From assembly GCA_934454845.1 (NCBI GenBank), contig CAKSGV010000001.1, forward strand, positions 62,001 through 126,000: a stretch of DNA of 64,000 nt. Reading direction: 5' to 3'. The notes beneath the pieces were generated by a model. It was not told the origin of the DNA. It worked only from the letters and a program-made list of their open reading frames with translations, and did no database searches. Shown here piece after piece: positions 16,753-24,391 of the stretch. The position numbers and the translations under genes are program-made. The DNA is from an uncultured Eubacteriales bacterium (GTDB lineage: Bacteria; Bacillota; Clostridia; Oscillospirales; Acutalibacteraceae). Within the stretch, counting starts at the first letter, position 1, and each line of letters opens with the position of its first letter.

Positions 16753-17435
16753 CTTCTTATATTATAAAAAAACGGGAAAAAGTAAATAACCAAAAAGTTA
16801 AAAATTATCATTCCGAGAATTACGACCATAACGGTGCCTATCGCTGTTCCTCCGAGAAATGTAAGCCCGTATTTATAATATCTCGGATCGGTTTCGCTGT
16901 GATAAACCTTTATTCTGCTTACCGCAAAGGATTTATAAATGCCGTCATAAAACATTCCGAAAAATATAGCGGTTATAATATTCAGAGCTAATGAGATTCC
17001 TGCGAATACTGCATTATTTGCAATCGATCCGTAAACAAAAAGGATATTAAACGCCGCAGCTATGCAAAGGAGAATCGCACCGAACTTATTCATTTTTCTG
17101 TAAAAGAAAGATATCGCCGCGCCTAAAGGACCAAAAAGAAACGAAAGAGCGGCAACTGCCCAGTTCCAGCCTATTTTAGATTTTTTTGCTTCGATTTTGA
17201 TAATTTTATTAATATATACTTGCGATCTTGAGCCTATAAAATCCGAAATATCCTCGAGCGGAACACCGTCAATCACCATATCGGGAACAGCCTCTGTGGA
17301 ATAAATAACCTTATTTTGAACAGGATTTTCAGGCGGCGCATATTTGCTTTCCGGGTTTAAAAGACTTCCGCAGTTTTTGCAAAAATTATACTCTTCTTCA
17401 TTAGGGGTTCTGCAAACGGGACAAATTTTACTCAT
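16749..17435 (-). CDS. Zinc-ribbon membrane protein with DUF2628-like region
   Basis: The 228 residues start with a zinc ribbon (CPVCRTPNEEEYNFCKNCG, residues 5-23). A soluble segment with DISDFIGSRSQVYINKI follows, then a DUF2628-like membrane region beginning WNWAVAALSFLFGPLGAAISFFYRKM and about four hydrophobic helices. The function of the family is unknown; one proposal is metal- or redox-sensing membrane scaffolds. It resembles the next gene upstream in plan (zinc finger, Q-YI-K motif, WNW, RKM), so the two look like paralogues. It lies 11 bases after that gene. Confidence 0.8.
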   Translation of the reverse strand: MSKICPVCRTPNEEEYNFCKNCGSLLNPESKYAPPENPVQNKVIYSTEAVPDMVIDGVPLEDISDFIGSRSQVYINKIIKIEAKKSKIGWNWAVAALSFLFGPLGAAISFFYRKMNKFGAILLCIAAAFNILFVYGSIANNAVFAGISLALNIITAIFFGMFYDGIYKSFAVSRIKVYHSETDPRYYKYGLTFLGGTAIGTVMVVILGMIIFNFLVIYFFPFFYNIRR

Positions 17436-17446
17436 TTATTTTCCTC

Positions 17447-18367
17447 CTAAAATAATGTCGCAAGAATATTGGATAATAGACTTACGCCGAAAATGCCTAC
17501 TATCATCATTCCTATATTGATTCCGCCCTTTTTATTCATATCGGCTTCAATATCATCGGAATTTTTCTTTATTTTAGCGATCGATGAAACGGCATAATTT
17601 CTGTAAATAAGATCACCGAATATGCCTAAAAGAATTCTCAAAATAAGATCAAGAGTTGCTGCGATAAACGAAATAATAAGGATTTTTTTATCTATTGCCG
17701 AAACGGTTGAAAGTATTTCCGCATAAGTGAGGTTTGCTAATCCGCCGTCATTATAAAGGGCGATGCTGAAAAGATTTTCAAAAAGATTGAAAATAATGAG
17801 TGCTATTCCCGCAAGCGTACCTTTTATATACATTTTTCTCGAGAAAAGAAATCCGCTCGGGAATAAAAATGCGAGCCAGTTCCACGAAACCTTTTTTCCT
17901 GTTTTAAAGTTCGCGAATTTAGGAATATATCTCTGCGAATTTGCAAGAACGAATCTTCCTGCCTCTTTCGCTGTAACTCCCTCTCCGAGATCGAGCTCGT
18001 GCGGAACTCCGCCTAAGGGGTCTAAGGGATAATATCCGCTTATCATCCTGTAATTAGGCGATTTGCAGTTAGGGCATACAGGCTCTGAGGCATTATATGA
18101 ATTTCCGCAGATATTGCACTTTATAAAATCTTCTTTTTCTTCGTTTTCCGTTTTTTCGGAGGTTTCTTTTTTCGCGTGCGCCTCGTATTCTTCTTTTAAT
18201 TTATCATATTGATTTTGAGTGCCGTGATATTTTGCAAGTCCGCACTCTCCTATCGAATTGTAGCAGTCCCTGTGATGCGGCGCTCCGCATACGGGGCAAT
18301 ATACTACATCGTCGTCATCAAACAAATAAGAATGACAAACAACACAGGTTTTTCTATCGGAGTTCAA
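17447..18367 (-). CDS. RING-like zinc-finger membrane protein with DUF2628-like region
   Basis: The 306-residue protein has two zinc modules. The first is a prokaryotic RING-like treble clef (CVVCHSYLFDDDDVVYCPVC then HHRDC, residues 8-36). The second is a zinc ribbon (CNICGNSYNASEPVCPNC, about 83-101). A charged linker rich in Lys/Glu joins them. The C-terminal half carries WNWLAFLFPSGFLFSRKM and about four transmembrane helices. Membrane proteins with N-terminal RING-like fingers are rare in bacteria and uncharacterised. Ubiquitin-ligase activity should not be assumed. It overlaps the Nudix gene by four bases. Confidence 0.8.
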   Translation of the reverse strand: MNSDRKTCVVCHSYLFDDDDVVYCPVCGAPHHRDCYNSIGECGLAKYHGTQNQYDKLKEEYEAHAKKETSEKTENEEKEDFIKCNICGNSYNASEPVCPNCKSPNYRMISGYYPLDPLGGVPHELDLGEGVTAKEAGRFVLANSQRYIPKFANFKTGKKVSWNWLAFLFPSGFLFSRKMYIKGTLAGIALIIFNLFENLFSIALYNDGGLANLTYAEILSTVSAIDKKILIISFIAATLDLILRILLGIFGDLIYRNYAVSSIAKIKKNSDDIEADMNKKGGINIGMMIVGIFGVSLLSNILATLF

Positions 18368-18885
18368 ACAGTCACCCTCCTGAATTCATTTATTTTAGAA
18401 AAAAGACAATCGAAATATTCCTTGCCGTAATTATGAAATCCGTTTTCCGAGATCATTTTCTTAAGTGTACTCTCACTTACCCATTTGGCCGCCGCCACTT
18501 CACTTTTTTGAAGCTTAAGCTTTTCTGCGGGAGTATCGCAAAGAGTAGCATAAACATCTATAAAGGAATTCCGCTTTTTAAATCTCGAAAGCTTTATAAG
18601 AGTATCTTCATCGGTTGCGATGCCGAGCTCTTCAAAAAGCTCTCTTTTAGCGGCGTTAAAAGAATTTTCACCGGCAATCGCCGCGCCGCCCGTTGCCGCC
18701 CATTCTCCGGGCATTAACTTTTTGTTGTCAGATCTGCGCTGGATAAGAAAATCCCCTTTTTTGGAAATTATCCATATATGCACCACAAGATGATATTCTT
18801 TAGGTGCAAGCGATGATTTCCCTCTGTAGATCGTTTTCCCCGTCAAATTACCTAAACTGTCATAAACATCCCATTTTTCTGCCAT
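18364..18885 (-). CDS. Nudix hydrolase, IDI/YfcD-like
   Basis: The 173 residues carry a perfect Nudix box, G-x5-E-x7-REL-x-EE-x-G (GAAIAGENSFNAAKRELFEE and onward, about residues 70-92), for Mg-dependent cleavage of nucleoside diphosphate derivatives. The N-terminus (WDVYDSLGNLTGKTIYRG) and HLVVHIWIISKKGDFLIQRR resemble the isopentenyl-diphosphate-isomerase-like/YfcD subgroup, whose substrates are largely unknown. It overlaps the beta-helix gene by one base and the RING-like gene by four. Confidence 0.88.
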   Translation of the reverse strand: MAEKWDVYDSLGNLTGKTIYRGKSSLAPKEYHLVVHIWIISKKGDFLIQRRSDNKKLMPGEWAATGGAAIAGENSFNAAKRELFEELGIATDEDTLIKLSRFKKRNSFIDVYATLCDTPAEKLKLQKSEVAAAKWVSESTLKKMISENGFHNYGKEYFDCLFSKINEFRRVTV

Positions 18886-19550
18886 CAGAGCTTCTCCGTG
18901 ATATCTCCGGGCTTTTTAAAAATGCTGTTTTCCGGAACAAATCCCCTTACCGAGGAAAGAGGATAAATATTTGTGTTTTTACCTATTACAGTACCGGGAT
19001 TTAAAACGCTTCCGCAGCCGACCTCCACAAAATCTCCGAGTATCGCGCCGAATTTTTTAAGACCGGTTTTTATTTTTTCGCCGTTATAATTTACCGTTAC
19101 AAGCGTTTTATCCGATTTTACGTTCGAAGTGATTGACCCTGCTCCCATATGCGAGCCGTAACCTAAAATCGAATCTCCCACATAGTTGTAATGAGGGACC
19201 TGAACGCCGTCAAACAAAACAACATTTTTAAGCTCCGTGGAATTTCCCACCACAGCGCCTTTTCCAATTATCGCATTCCCCCTGATAAACGCACTGTGCC
19301 TTATCTGTGCATTTTCATCGATAATGCAAGGTCCCGTTATGCTTGCGGATTTTGCGATCTCTGCGCTTTTCGCCGCAAAAACTCCGGGAGCAATTTCTTC
19401 AAAAATGTTTTTATCAAGCTTTAAAGATAGCTTTTTAATAAAATCACTTATATTGGGCAAAGCTTCAAAAGGAAAAATATCTCCGCTAAACAGCTCGGCG
19501 GCTATAGTTTTATCCGGCGAAAAAAGACTTGACGCTTTAAGCTTATGCAT
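18885..19550 (-). CDS. Left-handed beta-helix sugar-nucleotide transferase-like protein
   Basis: The 221 residues are mostly hexapeptide repeats, for example ASITGPCIIDENAQIRHSAF, NAIIGKGAVVGNSTELKN and VEVGCGSVLNPGTVIGKN, which build a left-handed beta-helix. It resembles the C-terminal acetyltransferase half of GlmU and the family often named UDP-N-acetylglucosamine pyrophosphorylase in Firmicutes, but it has no nucleotidyltransferase domain. The substrate is unknown. It is first in the six-gene operon, with AGAGGAG upstream of the ATG and a good promoter. Confidence 0.78.
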   Translation of the reverse strand: MHKLKASSLFSPDKTIAAELFSGDIFPFEALPNISDFIKKLSLKLDKNIFEEIAPGVFAAKSAEIAKSASITGPCIIDENAQIRHSAFIRGNAIIGKGAVVGNSTELKNVVLFDGVQVPHYNYVGDSILGYGSHMGAGSITSNVKSDKTLVTVNYNGEKIKTGLKKFGAILGDFVEVGCGSVLNPGTVIGKNTNIYPLSSVRGFVPENSIFKKPGDITEKL

Positions 19551-19592
19551 ATAAGATCTCCTCTCTTCTTTTGTTATTCATTATACACTGTA

Positions 19593-19621
19593 ATTATATC
19601 AAAATTATTAACTTTTTTCAA
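19593..19621 (-). promoter_or_regulatory. Promoter of the beta-helix/Nudix/fhs operon
   Basis: On the minus strand, TTGAAA (19621-19616), a 17-base spacer, and an extended -10 TGATATAAT ending at 19593. It lies 43 bases from the start codon. A second TATAAT-like box lies nearer the gene without a matching -35. Confidence 0.82.
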
Positions 19622-19648
19622 CAATTTATAATATTTTTAATTTAACTA

Positions 19649-19677
19649 TTGCTTAAAAGAGAAAATTATATTATAAT
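19649..19677 (+). promoter_or_regulatory. Promoter of the SRP RNA / dnaX unit
   Basis: TTGCTT (19649-19654), a 17-base spacer and TATAAT (19672-19677). The expected start point falls about 7 bases later, just before the terminal helix of the SRP RNA. It lies back-to-back with the operon promoter at 19593-19621. Confidence 0.85.
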
Positions 19678-19686
19678 GATTAAGTA

Positions 19687-19826
19687 ACGCGCGTTAAATC
19701 GTGCGAATGGGCGGGTCCTGTGCGACGGGTAACCGTGAACCATGTCAGGCGGGGAACCGAGCAGCATTAAGCGCTTTATCCGTGCGCCGCAGTAAATCGG
19801 TCCATTCGTGCGGTTTAGCGCGCGTC
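19687..19826 (+). ncRNA. ffs: Signal recognition particle RNA, small bacterial type
   Basis: The segment folds as one long hairpin. The ends CGCGCGTTAAATCGTGCGAA and its near-complement TTCGTGCGGTTTAGCGCGCG pair, and the apex carries the SRP domain IV signature. There GTCAGGC (19744-19750) and GAGCAGC (19759-19765) flank a GGAA tetraloop (19753-19756) closed by GG/CC. This is the Ffh-binding site; the RNA directs the particle to signal sequences. At about 140 nt it is a small-type RNA without an obvious Alu domain. Its place directly before dnaX matches Bacillus. No terminator separates it from dnaX, so it is probably processed from a longer transcript. Confidence 0.92.
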
Positions 19827-19862
19827 AACTTATTTAAATCAATAAAAGCTAAAGGAGAAAAA

Positions 19863-21422
19863 ATGGCATATAAAGCTCTTTATCGGAAATATAGGCCCTC
19901 AACCTTTTCCGAAGTAGTAGGTCAGGAACAAATTACTCAAACGCTTAAAAACGAGCTTTCCGAGAATAAAACAGTTCACGCTTATCTTTTCACCGGAACC
20001 AGGGGGACAGGTAAGACAAGCTGCGCCAAAATTCTCGCAAAAGCTGTAAACTGTCTTTCTCCGGTAAACGGCGATCCCTGCGGCGAATGCGAAATGTGCA
20101 AGCTCATAAGTAATGACGAAATTACAGATATCTGCGAAATAGACGCCGCTTCCAACAATGGTGTTGACAGCATAAGAGAACTGCGTGAGCAGGTAAATTA
20201 TGCTCCTGCCGCCGCTAAATACAGAGTTTATATTATCGACGAGGTGCATATGCTCTCCCAGGGCGCTTTCAATGCGCTTTTAAAAACTCTGGAAGAGCCT
20301 CCCGAGCACGTTATCTTTATTCTTGCTACCACTGAAGTCCATAAACTCCCTGCAACAATTCTTTCAAGATGCCAGAGATTTGATTTTTCAAGAATAGATC
20401 CCGAAAAAATTTGCGAAAGACTTATGTATATCGCCGAAAAAGAGGGATTTTCTCTTACAAAAGAAGCAGGCTTTCTTATTGCCGACGCGGCTGACGGCGG
20501 TATGCGTGATGCCGTTTCGCTTTTAGACCTTTGCGCTTCAAACAGTAAAGTTATAACCGAGGAAACGGTTTCAAATGTCTGCGCAATGGCAGGGAGCGAC
20601 TATCTTTTAAAGCTTTCCGACCTTATAAAAGCAAAGGATACCGAAAGCGCCCTTAAAACGATCGATGAACTGCATAATTCCTCCGTCGATATGTTAAGAC
20701 TGTTATCCGAGCTTACGGAGCATTTCAGAAATCTTATGATCTGTAAAATAATAAAGGGTGAAAATAAGCCTATCGTTTGCTCTAAAAAAAGGTTTGACCT
20801 GTTAGAGGATCAGGCGCAGAGATTTTCTTTGCAGGAAATTATGTCTGCCCTTGATATTTTGCAGTCTTCCGCCGCCGATATGCAGTCAGGCAACAGAAGA
20901 GTTGAAATGGAAATGATCGTGATAAAACTTTGCAAGCCCGAAATATTCGGAGATATCAAAGCTTTGGAATTAAGAGTTTCAAGACTTGAAAGCGGAATAA
21001 AGCCAGAAGTTAAGAATACTCAAATCCCCGAAGCTCCGAAATCCGAAGAAGAAACTCAGCCGCTTTACTCGGAAGAAGAAAAACCCTCTAAAAAAGCTGA
21101 CGGCGAACCCGAAAAGGCCGAAAGCTGGGAGGATGTTATCGCAATCCTTCAAAAAAGCTGTCCGCTTATAGCGGGAGTTTTAAAGGACTCTAACGCATAT
21201 ATTGAAAACGATTATCTTTTGATCGAAACTGAAAATTCGCAGTTTAAAACACTTGTAAACGGCTCAAACGCGCTTTACCGTAACGCTATAAGAAACGCAG
21301 CGAAAGAGGTTTATAATAAAACCTTCCGCTTAGGGCCTTACAGAAAAACGCAAAGCGAAGAAAAAAGCATCGATCCGCTTTTAGAGCTTCAGAAAAAACT
21401 AGAGAAGCTTGAAAATAAATAA
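19863..21422 (+). CDS. dnaX: DNA polymerase III subunit tau/gamma
   Basis: Clamp-loader ATPase of the replisome. Of several in-frame starts I chose the ATG at 19863 (MAYKALYRKYRPSTF) because it matches the family start and has GGAG 5 bases upstream. Earlier codons lie inside the SRP RNA. The 519 residues contain Walker A GTRGTGKT near 46, a zinc motif (CLSP then CGECEMC) near 65-80, Walker B IIDEVHM near 122, the SRC sensor LSRCQRFDF near 167, and a charged C-terminal tau part. I saw no canonical A-AAA-AAG slippery site in frame, so a separate gamma form is not predicted. The gene follows the SRP RNA and precedes ybaB-recR. Confidence 0.96.
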   Translation: MAYKALYRKYRPSTFSEVVGQEQITQTLKNELSENKTVHAYLFTGTRGTGKTSCAKILAKAVNCLSPVNGDPCGECEMCKLISNDEITDICEIDAASNNGVDSIRELREQVNYAPAAAKYRVYIIDEVHMLSQGAFNALLKTLEEPPEHVIFILATTEVHKLPATILSRCQRFDFSRIDPEKICERLMYIAEKEGFSLTKEAGFLIADAADGGMRDAVSLLDLCASNSKVITEETVSNVCAMAGSDYLLKLSDLIKAKDTESALKTIDELHNSSVDMLRLLSELTEHFRNLMICKIIKGENKPIVCSKKRFDLLEDQAQRFSLQEIMSALDILQSSAADMQSGNRRVEMEMIVIKLCKPEIFGDIKALELRVSRLESGIKPEVKNTQIPEAPKSEEETQPLYSEEEKPSKKADGEPEKAESWEDVIAILQKSCPLIAGVLKDSNAYIENDYLLIETENSQFKTLVNGSNALYRNAIRNAAKEVYNKTFRLGPYRKTQSEEKSIDPLLELQKKLEKLENK

Positions 21423-21434
21423 AAGGAGATTAAA

Positions 21435-21776
21435 ATGAAAGTTAGAATACCCGGTTCCGGCGGTTCCGGAAATATGACTCAAATGATAAAACAGGCTCAA
21501 AAAATGCAGGAAGATATGGCGGCTTTGCAGACCGACCTTGAAACAAGGGAGTATTCCGCAACCTCCGGCGGCGGGATCGTGAGCGTAACCGTAGACGGAA
21601 AGCACCTTATCAAATCATTAAAAATCGATCAGAGCGCTATTGATCCGGATGACAGCGAAATGCTTGAGGATCTCATCACCGTCGCAGTCAATGAGGCTAT
21701 AGAAAAAGCTTCAAAAACCGCCGAATCCGAAATGGGCGAAATAACAGGCGGACTTAATCTTCTGGGGATGTTTTGA
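21435..21776 (+). CDS. YbaB/EbfC-family nucleoid-associated protein
   Basis: Small DNA-binding protein of 113 residues. The N-terminal coiled region MTQMIKQAQKMQEDMAALQ, the core YSATSGGGIVSVTVDGKHLI and the DLITVAVNEAIEKA helix are typical of the family, which forms tweezer-like dimers on DNA. Its position between dnaX and recR is conserved across bacteria. AAAAGGAG precedes the ATG. The stop codon overlaps the recR start (TGATG). Confidence 0.96.
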   Translation: MKVRIPGSGGSGNMTQMIKQAQKMQEDMAALQTDLETREYSATSGGGIVSVTVDGKHLIKSLKIDQSAIDPDDSEMLEDLITVAVNEAIEKASKTAESEMGEITGGLNLLGMF

Positions 21777-22375
21777 TGAGCGGAAATATAGTCCCTTTAG
21801 AAGAACTCGTCAATCAATTTGCCAGGTTACCCGGTATCGGCAGAAAAACCGCACAAAGGCTTGCATATAATATCATTGAGCAGCCTCCCGAGCGCGCCGA
21901 ACAGTTTGCCAAAGCGCTTGTAAATGCTAAAAAACAAATTAAATTCTGCAAATTCTGCCAGACCTTTACGGATGAAGAGGTCTGCCATATTTGCTTGGAT
22001 GAAAAGCGGGACAGATCGGTCATATGCGTGGTGGAAGATTCCCGTGACATTTTCGCGTTTGAAAGGACAAGGGAATACAGCGGTCTTTACCACGTTTTAC
22101 ACGGCGTGATATCTCCGCTCGATAATATCGGTCCCGATAAGCTTAAAATAAAAGAGCTTATTGCAAGACTTTCAGACGGAGAAGTCAAAGAAATAATTAT
22201 GGCTACAAACCCCACAGTTGAGGGAGAAGCAACTTCAAGCTATATTTCAAGACTTGTAAAGCCTATGGGAATTAAAGTTTCAAGACTTGCCTACGGTGTT
22301 CCTGTCGGTGCCGATCTTGAATATGCCGATGAATATACTCTTGCCCGCGCGCTTGAGGGAAGAAATGAGATTTAA
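21776..22375 (+). CDS. recR: Recombination mediator RecR
   Basis: Ring-forming protein that with RecO/RecF loads RecA at gaps. The 199 residues show the helix-hairpin-helix (FARLPGIGRKTAQRLAYNI), a C4 zinc finger (CKFCQTFTDEEVCHIC, about 54-69), the Toprim segment (VICVVEDSRDIFAFER) and a C-terminal Walker-B-like part (MATNPTVEGEATSSYI). I place the start at the ATG overlapping the ybaB stop by one base; a TTG codon directly before it in frame is less likely. Confidence 0.97.
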   Translation: MSGNIVPLEELVNQFARLPGIGRKTAQRLAYNIIEQPPERAEQFAKALVNAKKQIKFCKFCQTFTDEEVCHICLDEKRDRSVICVVEDSRDIFAFERTREYSGLYHVLHGVISPLDNIGPDKLKIKELIARLSDGEVKEIIMATNPTVEGEATSSYISRLVKPMGIKVSRLAYGVPVGADLEYADEYTLARALEGRNEI

Positions 22376-22378
22376 TTT

Positions 22379-22591
22379 ATGGAACAGAAAAAAATCGATA
22401 GAATTAACGAGCTTGCAAAAAAGCAAAAATCCTCAGGTCTAACCCCCGAGGAAAAGGAAGAACAAGCGGTTTTAAGAAAAGAATATATCGAAGCATATAA
22501 AAGAAGTCTTTTAAGCCAGCTTGATAATATGTACTTTGTTGAGCCCGACGGAACTAAAACTAAAGTAATTCCAAAAGATAAAAAGCAATAA
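22379..22591 (+). CDS. DUF896 family protein (YnzC-like)
   Basis: The 70-residue helical protein has the signature KIDRINELAKKQKSSGLTPE followed by EQAVLRKEYIEAYKRSL. Family members such as Bacillus subtilis YnzC fold as a helical hairpin with a flexible tail. Their role is unknown; some are tied to the SOS region. It starts three bases after recR and ends the dnaX operon. Confidence 0.93.
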   Translation: MEQKKIDRINELAKKQKSSGLTPEEKEEQAVLRKEYIEAYKRSLLSQLDNMYFVEPDGTKTKVIPKDKKQ

Positions 22592-22630
22592 AAGAGCGTG
22601 TCGATTTTTCGACACGCTCTTGGTTTTGTT
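22592..22630 (+). terminator. Terminator of the dnaX-recR operon
   Basis: AAGAGCGTGTCGA (22592-22604) and TCGACACGCTCTT (22609-22621) form a perfect 13-bp stem with a TTTT loop, followed by GGTTTTGTT. It starts right after the stop codon and lies tail-to-tail with the next minus-strand gene. Confidence 0.9.
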
Positions 22631-23480
22631 ATTTCAGGCTTAAATAATAGTCTTTCATAGTTTTTGCGTCTTCCGCCTGGGTGCCTGCAGACTCACAGAT
22701 AAAAATAGGCGAACAACCGTATTTAAAAGTAAGCTCCATAACCGGCTCAAAATCAGGGCCGAACACGGTGTCCTCAAATGTCAGGTGCCGCTTTTCGCCG
22801 CCCGAAGTGAATTCTATTTTCGAAAAATGTGAATGGAAAGTTTTGAGCCTTTCCGTTCCGAGCTTATCTTTTATCGTTTCAAAAACCGTTTTATAATCTT
22901 CCAGCGATTTAAAATATCCCATATCCCTAGCATTTAAATGACCGAAATCAATGCACGGAATAAGCCTCTCGTCAATAAGGCAAAGCTCCATAACCTCCTC
23001 AAGATTACCAAGCTGATTGACCTTTCCCATTGTTTCGGGGCAGATATGAATATCGCTAAGCCCCGCATTGTCCAAAGCTTTAACAGCCTTTTTCATTGTA
23101 TCCTTTGCAAGATCGAGCGCCTGTTTTCTGCTGATCTTAGCGCAGGAGCCTGTGTGAACAACTATTCTGTTTCCACCCATAGCTTTTACGGCCTCGGCGC
23201 TTTTTAAGATATAGCCTATAGAATTATCCCTTTTTTCAGGCTCGACCGACGACATAGATATAAAATAAGGAGCGTGCAAAGAAAGGGATATACCTGCGCT
23301 TTTTGCCGCGCTGCCAAGCTCTGCGGCCTTTTCCGATCCTATATTTACTCCTCTGCCGCATTGGTACTCGTAACAATCAAGTCCCATTTTAAGAACATAT
23401 TGAGGAATTTCAAGGCTGTGCTTATAACCCATATCCCTAAAGCTTTGCGAATTTCCCGCAGGACCGAATTTAGCCGACAT
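22629..23480 (-). CDS. Endonuclease IV-like TIM-barrel protein
   Basis: The 283-residue protein of the AP-endonuclease-2/xylose-isomerase-like fold keeps what look like most metal ligands of endonuclease IV: LSLHAPYF (His), IVVHTGS (His), ICPETMGK (Glu), CIDFGHLNAR (Asp, His), TFHSHFSKIEF (His), GGEKRHLTF (His) and FICESAGT (Glu). It could repair abasic sites or be a sugar-processing relative. I chose the ATG at 23480 (MSAKFGPAG) because AAAAGGAG lies just upstream; a longer reading frame extends into the preceding gene. It overlaps yqeG by 11 bases. Confidence 0.82.
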   Translation of the reverse strand: MSAKFGPAGNSQSFRDMGYKHSLEIPQYVLKMGLDCYEYQCGRGVNIGSEKAAELGSAAKSAGISLSLHAPYFISMSSVEPEKRDNSIGYILKSAEAVKAMGGNRIVVHTGSCAKISRKQALDLAKDTMKKAVKALDNAGLSDIHICPETMGKVNQLGNLEEVMELCLIDERLIPCIDFGHLNARDMGYFKSLEDYKTVFETIKDKLGTERLKTFHSHFSKIEFTSGGEKRHLTFEDTVFGPDFEPVMELTFKYGCSPIFICESAGTQAEDAKTMKDYYLSLK

Positions 23481-23994
23481 CCTTTTCTTGCTCCTTTTCA
23501 TTATAATCCTTGATTTTATAAAGCTTAAAAACCAACTTTTCAAGCCTTCTTTTAAATTTAAATCTCATTGAACTTTCAGGCTTTATCGGAGTTAAAAGAA
23601 TTGTTTTTATTCCGCACGCGTTTCCGCCTAAAATATCGGTGAAGATCTGATCGCCGACTATAGCGGTCTCCGATTTTTCCACATTTAAAAATTTAACTCC
23701 GCGCAAGAATCCGAAACAAAGAGGCTTTAAGGCTAGAGAAATATAATCAAGCCCTATTTTTTCGGCAAAGGGCTTAACTCTCTTTTCCTTTGAATTTGAA
23801 AGCAGAGAAAGCTTTATACCGCTTTTTTTCATACTTTCTATCCATTCATTAAGCCCGTCTGTCAGCACCATAGAATGGTGTGTGGAAAGAGTATTATCCA
23901 CATCAAGCAGGAGCGCTTTGATATCGAATGATTTAAGGATTTGAGGAGTTATATCCGTAACTCTTTTAAGTTTTATATCCGGCTTTAAAAGCAT
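23470..23994 (-). CDS. YqeG-family HAD IIIA phosphatase
   Basis: The 174 residues match YqeG: N-terminal MLLKPDIKLKRVTDITPQIL, motif I LLLDVDNTLSTH (catalytic Asp pair), motif II LLSNSKEKR and motif III-IV AIVGDQIFTDILGGNA. Relatives dephosphorylate small phosphates, including phosphatidylglycerolphosphate in the mitochondrial member, so a PgpP-like role is possible but unproven. The start has AGGTG upstream. The 53-base gap from rpsU contains only the rpsU terminator, so read-through or a hidden promoter must serve it. Confidence 0.9.
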   Translation of the reverse strand: MLLKPDIKLKRVTDITPQILKSFDIKALLLDVDNTLSTHHSMVLTDGLNEWIESMKKSGIKLSLLSNSKEKRVKPFAEKIGLDYISLALKPLCFGFLRGVKFLNVEKSETAIVGDQIFTDILGGNACGIKTILLTPIKPESSMRFKFKRRLEKLVFKLYKIKDYNEKEQEKDVG

Positions 23995-24009
23995 TTTTTC
24001 ACCTAATAC

Positions 24010-24038
24010 AAAAGGCGGTTGTTACCCAACCGCCTTTT
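24010..24038 (-). terminator. Terminator after rpsU
   Basis: AAAAGGCGGTTG (24010-24021) pairs perfectly with CAACCGCCTTTT (24027-24038). On the minus strand the stem ends in TTTT. It lies about 10 bases after the rpsU stop. Confidence 0.85.
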
Positions 24039-24047
24039 CCTTTTTAA

Positions 24048-24224
24048 TTAACGAAACTTTCTTTTACGAGCAGCTTCCGATTTTTTCTTACGCTTTACAG
24101 AGGGCTTCTCATAATGCTCTCTCTTGCGAACTTCCTGAATTACGCCGTCCTTAGCGGTCTGGCGCTTAAATCTGCGCAAAGCGTTATCGAGCGATTCGTT
24201 TTCTTTTAATTTTACCTGACTCAT
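24048..24224 (-). CDS. rpsU: 30S ribosomal protein S21
   Basis: The 58-residue basic protein starts MSQVKLKENESLDNALRRF and ends in KKSEAARKRKF, typical for S21. I chose the ATG at 24224 because the product then has family length and a GGAGGGAGGG site lies 7 bases upstream; two earlier in-frame starts would add residues not seen in the family. It has its own promoter and terminator. Confidence 0.97.
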   Translation of the reverse strand: MSQVKLKENESLDNALRRFKRQTAKDGVIQEVRKREHYEKPSVKRKKKSEAARKRKFR

Positions 24225-24276
24225 TAACATTCCCTCCCTCCGCAAAAGTTGCAGGGGTTATACTTTAACAAAAATT

Positions 24277-24306
24277 ATTATACTATATTACCATACTTGA
24301 TGTCAA
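24277..24306 (-). promoter_or_regulatory. Promoter of rpsU
   Basis: On the minus strand, TTGACA (24306-24301), an 18-base spacer and TATAAT (24282-24277). It lies about 50 bases from the start codon. It is back-to-back with the promoter of the glycosyltransferase gene. Confidence 0.82.
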
Positions 24307-24357
24307 GAAGAATTTTTTATATTGCTTTAAGATTTTCTTAAGGTTTTAAAGATAGCT

Positions 24358-24384
24358 TGCAATTGAAAAAGAAAGTGTTATAAT
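24358..24384 (+). promoter_or_regulatory. Promoter of the glycosyltransferase gene, leaderless type
   Basis: TTGCAA (24357-24362), a 16-base spacer and TATAAT (24379-24384). Only seven bases separate the -10 box from the ATG at 24392, so the transcript should start at or next to the start codon. No Shine-Dalgarno sequence lies upstream. Confidence 0.65.
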
Positions 24385-24391
24385 AGACTGT

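Noticed and set aside
17447..18367. A bacterial ubiquitin-ligase-like system based on the RING-like finger
   Set aside because: No E1, E2, ubiquitin-like or JAB genes are near, and treble-clef fingers have many other roles.
19701..19862. N-terminal extension of dnaX by 54 codons
   Set aside because: The extension lies inside the SRP RNA, has no family similarity, and the ATG at 19863 has a proper GGAG site and the conserved start MAYKALYRKYRP.
20786..21100. Programmed frameshift sites in dnaX at A-runs (a run of seven A near 20787 and TCT AAA AAA near 21090)
   Set aside because: Neither fits the A-AAA-AAG or other X-XXY-YYZ heptamer in the reading frame, so no gamma form can be claimed.
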